Origin: Panaeolus papilionaceus
Taxonomy: Eukaryota; Basidiomycota; Agaricomycetes; Agaricales
Assembly (NCBI GenBank): GCA_015501605.1
Contig: JADNRZ010000008.1
Location: 558,001 to 622,000, forward strand
Length of the DNA: 64,000 nucleotides
Reading direction: 5' to 3'
The position numbers and the translations under genes are program-made. Below, one piece after another: positions 46,984-57,171 of this stretch. How positions within the stretch are numbered: the stretch's first letter is position 1; each line of letters opens with the position of its first letter. Under the pieces are notes generated by a model. That model saw only the letters and a program-made list of their open reading frames with translations, did no database searches and was not told the DNA's origin.

Positions 46984-48615
46984 ATGACTTCAAATCTTCC
47001 TATCGAGATATGGAATTCCATTCTCAAGCAGGTGCCAAAGTCCCAAATATCAACATGCATCAACGTTTGCTCTCTTTTTAGGGGACTTGCTCTCCCAATT
47101 TTATTCTCATCAATCAGGATATATCTCATCGGTAGTAACAGTGGATTATCTATGCTCAATACTACTGATGCCGAATGGATGGAAGAGACTGCCTTGAAAT
47201 TGATGGGTAGGTCATGGGCGTTACTCAACAGGATCTGTCGAGATCCTATATTTGCCAAAGGTGTAAGGAGCCTGACAATTGTGGCTTTCATGGACGGTTT
47301 GGCCATTTTTGAGAAATGTGCATACAGATGAATCAAGTCTCAATTCTTTTGGCTACTTATTCATCTAATGCTACCATTCCTTTAGTCAACATATCTGCCA
47401 CTCTCCAGGCCGTAAGCAACTTGGAAACTTTCCGCTGGATCGGATGTGCTCCGCTGTTTGACCACGTCGTTGCAAACAGCTTACCGCCAAACTTGCGATC
47501 TCTTGTGATACAATCGTATAGGTCTTATATTGCTTGTTGACGTATGGGTTTTCTAACGGAAAATCTATAGGTCGATTCCTTGGGATTCTATCCAGGGATT
47601 ATCCTCACTTACTTGCCTGCATCTCCCTATTTCCTTCTATTTTCCAGATGACGAGGAAGTGCACGATGGATTAAACGAGGATCAGGACATTGCCGAATTT
47701 TGCCCGATACCCAACATTGGCGCTCTTTACGACTCACCCATTTTTCACAACCTGACCGATCTTCGTATCCCCGCCCTTCACGTCCGTGACTTACCCATAC
47801 GTCTGTCTAATGCACTGCTCAATCTCGAAATTTTCTTTACGCTAAACCACGACGACGAACTCATCGGTCTTGACCTTGTCCTCCATCACGTCATAATTTT
47901 GGAGTCACTCTCGTTGGTTGGTTATCTTCAACCACAACTCCTCGTGCTTTTGTCCGCAAGCAGCAATCAAAACATACTACCTGCTTTAACATCACTACGG
48001 ATTTCCTCTCATTTGGGTATGTGGGAGGAGACACCTTCCATGTCAACTGCACCATATCTCACTCACTTCCTCGAAAATCGGAATCAGCTACGGCGTTTGT
48101 ATATCAGGCTTCCAGGCATTCAGACAGAGGACAGACAAGATTTGTTGTCGGTAATCAAGGCTCTTACTTCCATCGAGGTGCTGGGAGTATACACTGGCCT
48201 CCTCCAGGATGATTCTTTGGGTTATCTCCTCGAGTGTTTGCCCACCAACCTGATTGCTCTTCAAATCGCAATGGATTGGCGCGGTTACAACCTTTTATCG
48301 CTGGTAATCATATATTCCATCACCGTTAAAATTCCACTGACGTAGAAATCCATCTAGATTGACGCCCTGGAAACACTCCCAAAACTTACTTTTCTTCACT
48401 TATACGGGACGTTGACGAGGTTACCAATTTTATTGGAAGATATGGCCAACGCTTGTCAAACCCTCACCACAGTCGGCCTCAATCGCTCTTTATGGACCAT
48501 AGATAGACAGGGATCTAACATTCTTACCACAAAATGGCCCCGTTGGCGAATCAAGTTCAACACAGAGGAAGAATTCGACTTACCCGACCATGCTTGGTTG
48601 TTCAAATATTATTGA
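46984..48615 (+). CDS. F-box protein
   Basis: Probable substrate-recognition subunit of an SCF ubiquitin ligase. The N-terminus reads MTSNLPIEIWNSILKQVPKS and STCINVCSLFRGLALPILFS, an F-box in the form usual for basidiomycete families. The remainder is leucine-rich with irregular LRR-like segments (FHNLTDLRIPALHVRDLPIR, ILESLSLVGYLQPQLLVLLS, LTSIEVLGVYTGLLQDDSLG). It ends LPDHAWLFKYY with TGA at 48613-48615. Exon 1 ends at 47317 and exon 2 begins at 47386; further introns lie near 47535-47575 and 48302-48358, with exact boundaries uncertain. Agaricomycetes carry large, fast-evolving F-box families, so an orthologue or target cannot be named. Confidence 0.75.
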
Positions 48616-48902
48616 AGATAATCTCATACTCTCTGACACCAACACGTGCGAGATGAGCCCTCGATTTTCTTAAGAGGTACGTAAAGCTGATGAATTACTC
48701 CAGGTTCGAACTTATTGCATGATACCCCATTACGAGCTCAACGAAGAAACGCAAACTGAAACAGGTTTCATGGCAAACATGGTATATAGATAAATGCTGT
48801 TCTAGGTTCGTGAAGTGTAATTACGTGCGATGATCAAATAGTACAGTTTTTATTCGAGCTCTAGTGTCTCTCTCCGGCATGCAACTCCCAATGTCAATGC
48901 GA

Positions 48903-51117
48903 TTAAAGCTTGGCATCCCTGAATCTGGCAGTGCCCAATGGTTGATCTGGCGAATATCAATAAGTCTGGTAGGCTTTTAGTTGAAAGATAAATGGTCTTA
49001 CATGTGCCGTTGTAGAGGTTGTCGGAGGGGGTGATGCCGACGTGCGAGGACAGGGCGCTGGCGTCGACCATCTCGGGGACGATCTCTTGAATGTTGCGAG
49101 CACCAATGAGACGCATGTTCATCTCAAACTCGTCCTAAAGGATTGTGAAATGTCAACATCTGACTTTGGGAGTTCAAGACATCATAAAGACTTACACGGA
49201 GAATCTCGATAGCCTTCTCAACACCCTCCTGACCGTAGCTGGAGAATGCATAGAGGAAACCACGACCGATACCAACAGCAGAAGCACCAAGGGCAATAGC
49301 CTTGAGAACATCGCTGGCACGGCGAACACCACCGTCAACGAAGACAGAGAAGTTGGGGTTGGGCCATGGGCCGCGCTGTTTGAGTGCAGCGACGATGTCG
49401 ATAAGGTTCTCAAGACCAGAGCGAGACGTATCGAGTTGACGACCACCGTGGTTACTTAGGACGATGCCTTGGCATCCAGCCTCGTATGCCAAAATGGCGT
49501 CTTCGGGAGTAGAGACACCCTTGAGGATAATGTGCACTGGAATAGCATTTCCATCAGCAAAATAGCTCTATTCGTAAAAGCCAAGAGATACACACTGTTG
49601 GTGATGCTTCGGAACCAGGGGATATCCTTCCATGACAAACTGGGGTCGATGAAAGACTAATTGGGTACCTTAAGCTTCGTCGTGATGAGGGAGAGAGAGT
49701 CGTGCTTACGCTGATAGCACGAGAGACACCCTGATCCTTCTTGACGCCGCTTTGGTTCTCTTGTACCTTGGCACCGGCGCCATCATCCACAGACTTCATG
49801 CGCATATCCTTTTCGCGACGACCGAGCTGAGGAGCATCGACAGTGATAAATAATGCCTTGACTCCGCGCTTTTCCGCGTGTTGGACGTATTTCTTCGTGA
49901 TTTCCCTATCCCTGTTGACGTATCTGAAAACAAGACAAGCTTCGTTAGTTCCGTTGTACACCGTCAAAGGTGAGAAATGAGAACTACAGTTGAAGGAAGA
50001 GGGGTTGACCGGGTGATGCAGCGTCAACAATTTCATCAAAAGAGCAAGAAGCAAGAGTTGGGATCTATTACAAGTTTGATTAATTATTCATTCTTCGACT
50101 CTGGACTAGACGCACCATCTGGATGACACCGTGCTTGGCAGCGGCTCTAGTGAGATTCAGTTCACCATCTGGGTGACCAAGCTTTCCGAGAGCAGTGGCG
50201 GACTAGGTTGGGTGATAAGTAAGTCGAATGCTTCCCCACAGGCGCTCAGATGAACATACAATGTAGACGGGTAAAGAAGATCTGCATCCGAGGATGGTTG
50301 TAGACCAGTCAACCGATGAAACGTCGCGGAGGATTCGTGGACGGAACCAAACTCTATCCACAATCTGTTAGACACCAGGCAAAAGGTCTCAACAAGCGCA
50401 TACCTCTGGAAAGCAGCACGATTTTCACGAATAGTAATTTCGTCGTCTGATGCCGAAGAGTAGTATGCCCAAGCCTTGTCTGGAAGAACAACTTTGGCCA
50501 CGGCCTGTACATTTCAGGGTTAGAGGCCTTCCAAAGATCCGTTTAAGGTTGTTCTCACCTCGAAATCGTGAAGGTTAAGAATTTCATCGAGAGGAGGCCT
50601 GGCATCCAACAAGGCTTGGCGCCTCTTGTCAGCCTCGGTAACTTGCTTCACAACTTTAACAACAGTATTGGGGTCGATAGCACCGATGCTGTAACGAGAT
50701 ACATAAGATAAGTGGTCATGTATCAAGAAAGGGCTATTGACTTACTGTTTCTCGATAGGTAGGTTATCTAGGATAGCATTGGGAGGGTGGATGGGCTCGT
50801 ACGCCTCACTGATAATGATGTAAGAAGGCTGTTCACGGCGTGGCGCTAATGAACTTACGTTGCATCCTTTCCGGCGTATTTCAGGATGATTTTGCTTCCT
50901 CCGGGATGCTCTGAAAATGGTTAGTCTTCACAACGGCCAAGACGGAGACTGAGGTTGAATTACCATCCAAGAATTCGGTAACATCGTAGACCTTGCCTAG
51001 GTAGAGGTCAATATCTTGTCGATTCTCAAAATATGGGTTGAACTTACTGTGGACGATGATCCAGCAGCTGTCCCTGCTAGCGTGATCTGCAACGGCGGAG
51101 GTAGGGATGAGAGTCAT
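48903..51117 (-). CDS. Flavocytochrome b2-type FMN 2-hydroxyacid dehydrogenase, copy 1
   Basis: Cytochrome b5 domain fused to an FMN alpha-hydroxy-acid dehydrogenase, as in yeast L-lactate:cytochrome c oxidoreductase and basidiomycete glyoxylate dehydrogenase. The heme domain has SCWIIVHSKVYDVTEFLD, EHPGGSKIILKYAGKDAT (first heme His) and YEPIHPP (second). The FMN domain reads WAYYSSASDDEITIREN (catalytic Tyr), PIYI-like VYISATALGKLGHPDGE, IPTLASCSFDEIVDAA, QLYVNRDREITKKYV, LFITVDAPQLGRREKDMR (Asp), IILKGV (Lys), VLSNHGGRQLDTSRSG (His and Arg) and VFVDGGVRRASDVLKA. The C-terminus ends YQPLGTARFRDAKL, TAA at 48903-48905. All catalytic residues known for the family are present. No clear mitochondrial presequence precedes the heme domain, so a cytosolic form is possible. 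Substrate (lactate, glyoxylate or another 2-hydroxyacid) unresolved. Confidence 0.95.
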
Positions 51118-52758
51118 GGTAGCAATGTGGGGAAGGTTGAGGGGTACTGAGCATGAAGATATCTGTTTGCAAAGTAGATATACTTGCGCGGGATACAGGG
51201 AGGGCCGCTTAGTTGTTCAAAAAAGTATCGGAAACGAGCCTGGAGCCATGTCACTGTCCGCGCCTCCGTGGGCCCGAGAGGATTCTCAGAACAACGACAT
51301 CGCTGAGGTTGCTTGAATTTCGGAGATAGAGAGGAAAAACACTGCGTAGAATGAAATATCTTCGTTATTTCCCTCAAAATACAAACACGCTGAGACGATG
51401 TCTGATCACGGCTAATGATTTTATGTCTAACGCAAAAGGTCCCTTTCACGAGCCCCGACGAAAGAATCAAAGTGTAAAAAAACCTACTAATATCGCATAT
51501 ACCCCCTACGCGACCCAGGAAGTCACCAGTACCTCTTTTTAGATGCACTGGAAGAAAACATCCAGTTAAGCAAAGAATTCCGTGAGGATGTTCACTACAG
51601 CAATTGTCGTGATTTCCACTCTATCGCCGAGTTCCTCAACCATTGACGACAAAAATAGCTGTTGATAATATTGTAGATCGTGAATCTCTTGCTCATATGT
51701 GTATTAAAGTTGTTACAATTAATCGTCCAGAAAGCTGATCACAGAGATATTCGACGAGGATTGATTGTCCGGTTTTCGTTACAGCCTGTAGCCATCCAGT
51801 TAACCAGGAATTCAAAGCTAGTTATGCGAAGTTAAAGCGCCCTTGAAAAACCAGATCCAGTACCGTGCCACTTTTACTCGTTGGAGATTCTAGCGACGAT
51901 TGAGTTGTGGCGAAGCAAAGTCGGATGAACTTGTGCTAAGTCAACTTGCAACACAGCTGCCAAGGGAATACTGAAGCAGTAGCCAAATAGTTACACACCG
52001 AGCCCAACTAATTGGATCTCAAGCCTCGGTTCATCAACTTGTCATCGACCCTTGTCTGTGTATTTGGTTTCAGCATTTCTGTACATAAGCGCATGTTCAG
52101 CTTCACAAAATGAATTGTGGCTACATTGCCCCCACATTGCCTGGTCCTATTGAGCCGGAAGCACTTTTACCTCTCCGTTTGCCAAGGAAGGATCTGGGGT
52201 TATTTGGGTATCAGTTATCAAGTAGCTTCGAGGGCAATAGTTTGTATGGCTTCGAGAAGCAACTTTCAGGCAGTGCTGAATGAAAATTGTGCCGTGTCTA
52301 AAACAGACTTGCATCAGGGTGAGCATACACCATTTACATAACTTGATCAGTATGGCGCTAACTAGTGCTAAAAGAGACGCCAAGCTTAGAATGCCGTAGC
52401 GTCGAAGCGGGCACTTACAGACACATTGCTAATTAGACCATCAAATTTTAGTCCTTGGCGTGCTCAATTACTGACTGGAGCCAATGACGAGACACATTGT
52501 GAAGGTGCAAAAAATTGACCGATTCATGACCCGCTGGGTTTCGGCGAGATCAAAATCTGCATTTAGTTCTGATTTAGCCTTTTCTTTTATCACCCACCTC
52601 GAATTCTTTTCCTCCTCGTCCTTTTTGCTCTCTATGAAAAGCTCATCATGTCTAGAAGACATAGTTCAACGTATTTGGAACTCGCTCAGTTGTACTCTCG
52701 ACTTCGATCTATTCTCGACCTTTTCCTCCTCGAATCGTTATTGACATTCATTCGAGCC
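51118..52758. other. Intergenic, 1.6 kb, between divergent flavocytochrome and lyase genes
   Basis: The gap separates the start of flavocytochrome copy 1 (minus) from that of lyase copy 2 (plus), so it holds both promoters. Two minus frames (51114-51548, 52147-52383) have no recognisable domain. A T/C-rich tract lies at 52570-52630, just upstream of the lyase. Confidence 0.5.
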
Positions 52759-54291
52759 ATGGCACCAGCTCTGAACTATTTCCGCACAACTAACTGCAAA
52801 CTTATTGATAACGTCCAACGAGACACCGAAAAGCCTCTGGAACCTTTAACACCTGACGAAGTCATATCCAAGGTCTACTACAATCCACGCCTCGACCCCA
52901 AAAACTTCCTCGATGGCCCTCTATCTAATAATCCTGCAACAAGACTTCGTCAATTGCTGGCTCGACCAGGCATTGTGGTAAGACGAACTTTCTGAATTTC
53001 ACGATCGAGCCATAAAAGTCCTCTCTAGGTCGCCCCCGGGATATGTGACGGCATTAGCGCAAGGTGTGCCCTCGAAGGAGGATTTTCTTGCCTTTACCAA
53101 AGGTTCGCTGCAATTTGTATTTGTATATCACGTTTGACTGAATCGCTTCCATTTATGCCTATTAGTGGAGCGGCAACAACAGCTTCGCGACTCGGACAGC
53201 CAGACCTTGCCATCGCAACTATGAATGATTTCGTCGAAGTACGTCCTCCCCATGGCTGATGCATACACCCCATTGACTTATGTACGTTGATAGGCGGCCG
53301 AAATGGTCTGCAGCTTGGATCCTACGACACCAGTAATCGCAGATGCCGATACAGGGTACAGTAGCGATGTTCTAACGATTTACGTGTTCTCATAAACATT
53401 TCACAGTTTTGGGGGCCCTACCGTGGTTGCACGAACGGTCAAGCAATATGCTCGAGTGGGAGTTGCGGCTTTACATATTGAAGACCAAGTACAAACAAAG
53501 CGCTGCGGACATTTACTTGGTAAACAGGTCGTTTCTAGAGAAGAGTTTTTGACTCGAGTTCGAGCTGCTGTTCTGGCTCGTGATTCAATTCCAGGTGACT
53601 CTGACTTTGTAAGGGACTGCATCCTAATTTATGCTACGTTGTGCGCTGAAGAATTACCAAATCAATCAGGTTATTATCGCGAGAACCGACTCGGCCCAGG
53701 TATTAGGTATGGAAGAGGCTGTGTTGCGTTTGAAGCTGGCAGCAGACGTGGGGGCCGATGTCTGCTTCATCGAAGGCGTCCGCACGAAGGAACTTCTTGA
53801 ATCCACGGTCAAGGCTCTGGCACCCAAGCCGGTACGCACTTTGATTTCGAATCTCCGCCCCAATTTAATTCGTTGGGATCTAGGTTCTCGTCAATGTAAT
53901 CTCCGGAGGCCTGACACCATCTTTTACTTACAAAGAAGCCGAAAAAATGGGAGCCAAAATTATCAGTAAGTGGCTTCCTATGAACCGGCGGCCCCTGATA
54001 ATAAACATTCTATGTATAATGTCTTCTAGTCTTTTCGCTTGTTTCTAGTGTGGCGATGGTCCACGCTTGTCGAGCAGCCATGCATGCTTTAAAAAAGACA
54101 GGCACAGACTTTTCGACCTCGCGTGGAATGGACCCAAAACAGTTTTTCGAAGTCATGGGTATGTTCAGCTGCCGTCACCTTGTTTGAAGACTGAGCTAAA
54201 TCTATCCCATCTTCCACTTCCATGACCAGGACTCAATGATGTTGTCGAGTTTGATTCTCGCGCTGGAGGCTCTGCTTTTACCGTCATATAA
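52759..54291 (+). CDS. Isocitrate lyase/PEP mutase superfamily C-C lyase, copy 2
   Basis: Paralogue of copy 1, about 330 residues. I start at MAPALNYFRTTN, which aligns with MPGLDYFSN of copies 1 and 4; an in-frame ATG at 52648 would add 37 residues with a hydrophobic stretch (ILDLFLLESLLTFI). Core: YYNPRLDPKNFLDGPLSNNP, then VAPGICDGISARCALEGGFS, IADADTGFGGPTVVARTV, LHIEDQVQTKRCGHLLGKQV, IIARTDSAQVLGMEEAVLRL and VNVISGGLTPSFTYKEAEKM, ending GGSAFTVI. Metal ligands, the catalytic Cys loop and the Arg of ARTD are all kept. It has several copy-specific changes (VGVAALHIED, EGVRTKELLEST, FDSRAGGSAFTVI), so it has diverged for some time. It lies in tandem with copy 3, both plus strand. Confidence 0.95.
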
Positions 54292-55233
54292 TGACATGCC
54301 TTCGTTTCGTGATGTGTATGCCTACCAGTCTATCCAGCATTTTTGATGTATTTCTTGTATCGCTCTCGAGCGTATTTGTTGTTACATGTATTTAGCGTCC
54401 CCTGTTTTCTTGGTTTCAGTTTCGAATTCACACCGCAGTATGTGGTTGATTGATAGGATCCCTTTCTATCTGACCAGAGAGGGTTTCACGATTTGCGTAG
54501 AGGTGCTTAAATTGCACGAGTGAGATTTTGACTACGCCTTAGGAGAAAGCAAACCTAGCACTGTAGATTGACGGCAGACGCCAAAAACGCCTGACCGCGT
54601 CTATTTTGATTGCCTGCCTTGACCAAAAGTGGGCGGAATGTCACACCTATATTGATGACATCGGAAGGCCACCGCCTATACTTGTCTATAATTGTCAAAT
54701 TTGGAACCGCACAAGTCCGCCTTACCTCCGACAACTTACCCAGCATACGAAGCAACGATGTCAATTGCATAACCGACACTTCCGCTTGGCACGGTCAGAT
54801 TGGAGACAGGGGCGCCCACCTCTACATTTATACATCGAGACTGAGGAATAGTGCTGAGGATCAAGCTGCGAGGATGAATTTCGGCACGTTCTATCAGGTC
54901 GATATTCGCGAAAAAGCCCCACCAGCTGGAACAAAAAGCGATAGCTTGTCATACCATTCAACATAGTCGCTGATAAGCAATGAAAACCGCACCGGAAGGG
55001 GATGATAGATAAAGTCTCCGAGGCTTTAAAGTATCTTCTCTCTACTTACATTTCCCGCACAAAGAACCTTTCAAAGCATTTGCGGCGGACATTAATCCTG
55101 AGTAACCTTCCTTACTCGCAGTAGGTTTCGTTTCGCGTTTCTACTCATAAGCGGCCTTGATGGACAGGGGCTGAATCCCTACTCTTTCTAGCCTTTACCC
55201 CATCTTCTTTCCTTTAAATTGTACTAGAACGCG
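54292..55233. other. Intergenic, lyase copies 2 and 3
   Basis: Nothing coding is recognised; frames at 54555-54966 on both strands are short and unsupported. The final 200 bp should contain the copy 3 promoter, with T/C-rich sequence near 55170-55220. Confidence 0.5.
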
Positions 55234-56837
55234 ATGGGACTGTGGTTCATCTTCAGAATCTTCCCCTTTATCTTCAAACAACTTTTCACGACCTTGCGGT
55301 GGTTTGCATCTCCGATATTAGGGTGGCCAAAGAAACAAGACTCTGTCATGGATATCGAAAAATCGTCTTCCTCTCACACTACCAACCCGGAAGTACTAGC
55401 TTACTTGGAAGGGCTTGATGCCGATCTTCTTGGTGGGCGCACACCATACCACAACCCACGCTTAGACCCCAAAAACTACCTAGAAGGGCCGCTGGCATCT
55501 AACTCAGCAACTCGATTGCGTCAACTACTCGCGCGACCTGGCATCGTGGTATGTAATAAATGCCCTGGCTAATAAGACATGATGCTAAAAGCGCTGGACC
55601 CCTCCCAGGTTGCCCCAGGAATTTGTGATGGCATCAGCGCCAGATGCGCAATCGAAGCTGGATTCGAATGCTTGTATCAAAGGTAGATACCTCTCCACTG
55701 TCGTATCATTTATTTTGAGGTGTCGACCGAACTTTTAGTGGAGCGGCCACCACCGCTTCTAGACTTGGCCAACCTGACTTGGCAATTGCGACACTGAACG
55801 ATTTCGCAGAGGTAAGTTTATGCGCACAGATCAAATTCATCGACATGATCTAATGACTTACATAAATAGGCTGGAGAGATGGTATCCAGCATCAGTCCAT
55901 CAACTCCAGTCATCGCTGACGCTGATACAGGGTGCGTAGGATACTACAAGAGTTCTTTCTGAATTAGCCCTCAAGGCTTGAATCTTCAGATTTGGTGGTC
56001 CCGCCAACATTGCCCGTACCCTACACGCATACGTGAAAGCTGGAATCGCTGGACTACACATTGAAGATCAAGTTCAGACCAAACGTTGCGGACATCTTAT
56101 GGGAAAACAAGTGGTTACTCGCGAAGAATTCATCACGAGGATACGCGCAGCTGTCATCGCTAGAGACCAGATTCCGAACTGCGACTTTGTACGAAGTTCT
56201 CAGCCATTACTTAAAGATTTATTAACCCATTGCGCAGGTAATTATTGGCAGGACAGACTCGGCACAGGTTCTGGGGATGGATGAGGCAATTCTCCGCCTA
56301 AAACTTGCAGCAGCGGCCGGTGCCGATGTTTGCTTCATTGAAGGTGTGAAAACCGAGATACTTCTCCGACAGACGGTTGCCGCCCTTTCACCTAAGCCAG
56401 TAAGCAGACCTTTTCCCTATATGTAATATCTTCTGACAGCATGCCAGGTTTTGGTCAATGTCATCTCTGGTGGTCTTACTCCTTCCTTCACCACGCAAGA
56501 GGCCGAGAGAATGGGCGCCAAAATCATCAGTGAGCTAGGACTCCATCGACAGAAGCATAGATGACTCACACGTATAACCCGTGCAGTTTTCTCACTTGTA
56601 TCATGTGTAGCTATGGTCCACGGTATGCGAGCCGCCATGAAGTCGTTGAGATCCACAGGTACCGACTTTGCCACCGCTCAAAACATGGATCCCAAGAAAT
56701 TCTTCGAGCTAATGGGTATGCCATATTTGTTCAAATTCTCTGATACCAAGTTTATTTTATTAACTGCATATTTAGGCCTCAGCGAGGCAGTGGAACTTGA
56801 TTCAAAGTCTGGAGGGTCTGCTTTCGCAGTGGTATAA
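55234..56837 (+). CDS. Isocitrate lyase/PEP mutase superfamily C-C lyase, copy 3, with hydrophobic N-terminal extension
   Basis: Paralogue of the other three lyases. From the first ATG it carries about 65 extra residues, beginning MGLWFIFRIFPFIFKQLFTT and continuing LRWFASPILGW. This is strongly hydrophobic and basic and could be a membrane anchor or a mitochondrial signal. An internal ATG at 55348 (MDIEKSSSSHTTNP) would remove it. Core: YHNPRLDPKNYLEGPLASNS, VAPGICDGISARCAIEAGFE, IADADTGFGGPANIARTLHA, LHIEDQVQTKRCGHLMGKQV, TDSAQVLGMDEAILRLKLAA and VNVISGGLTPSFTTQEAERM, ending GGSAFAVV. The catalytic cysteine loop and metal-site residues are intact. Most divergent of the four in the middle (TLNDFAEAGEMVSSISPS). 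The stop is at 56835-56837, 334 bp before flavocytochrome copy 2 on the same strand. Confidence 0.94.
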
Positions 56838-57171
56838 TTTGTGGGTATAAAAACTGTAATTTTAAGCACGTCAACGGAACCTTCTGTCATACATAGAGCA
56901 TCTGTATTATCACTCTCTCCCAAATAAAGCATTTACTGTAAATTTGGGATGACCTAACCTGTCTCTACCTCTCTCAGACAGGGGCGATCTCGAGCGTCTA
57001 TGGCAGGCAGGTTTAACCCCTATCTGGATAAGGTCATGTTCGGTTCGCTTTACCTTGCCGATTTGCCGAAGTGGCTTTCCCACTGCTCAAACGGCCCTCA
57101 GTATCCTTTGGAATCTCTCTCCACCTCCACACAACACATCAAGGACCCAGCTAAGCCTTCCCTCCACGACT
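56838..57171. promoter_or_regulatory. Promoter region of flavocytochrome copy 2
   Basis: 334 bp between two plus-strand genes. Contains the copy 3 lyase 3' end and the upstream region of the flavocytochrome gene. An upstream in-window ATG at 57000 opens a 76-codon frame overlapping the true start in another frame; it may act as an upstream open reading frame if transcribed. Confidence 0.45.
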
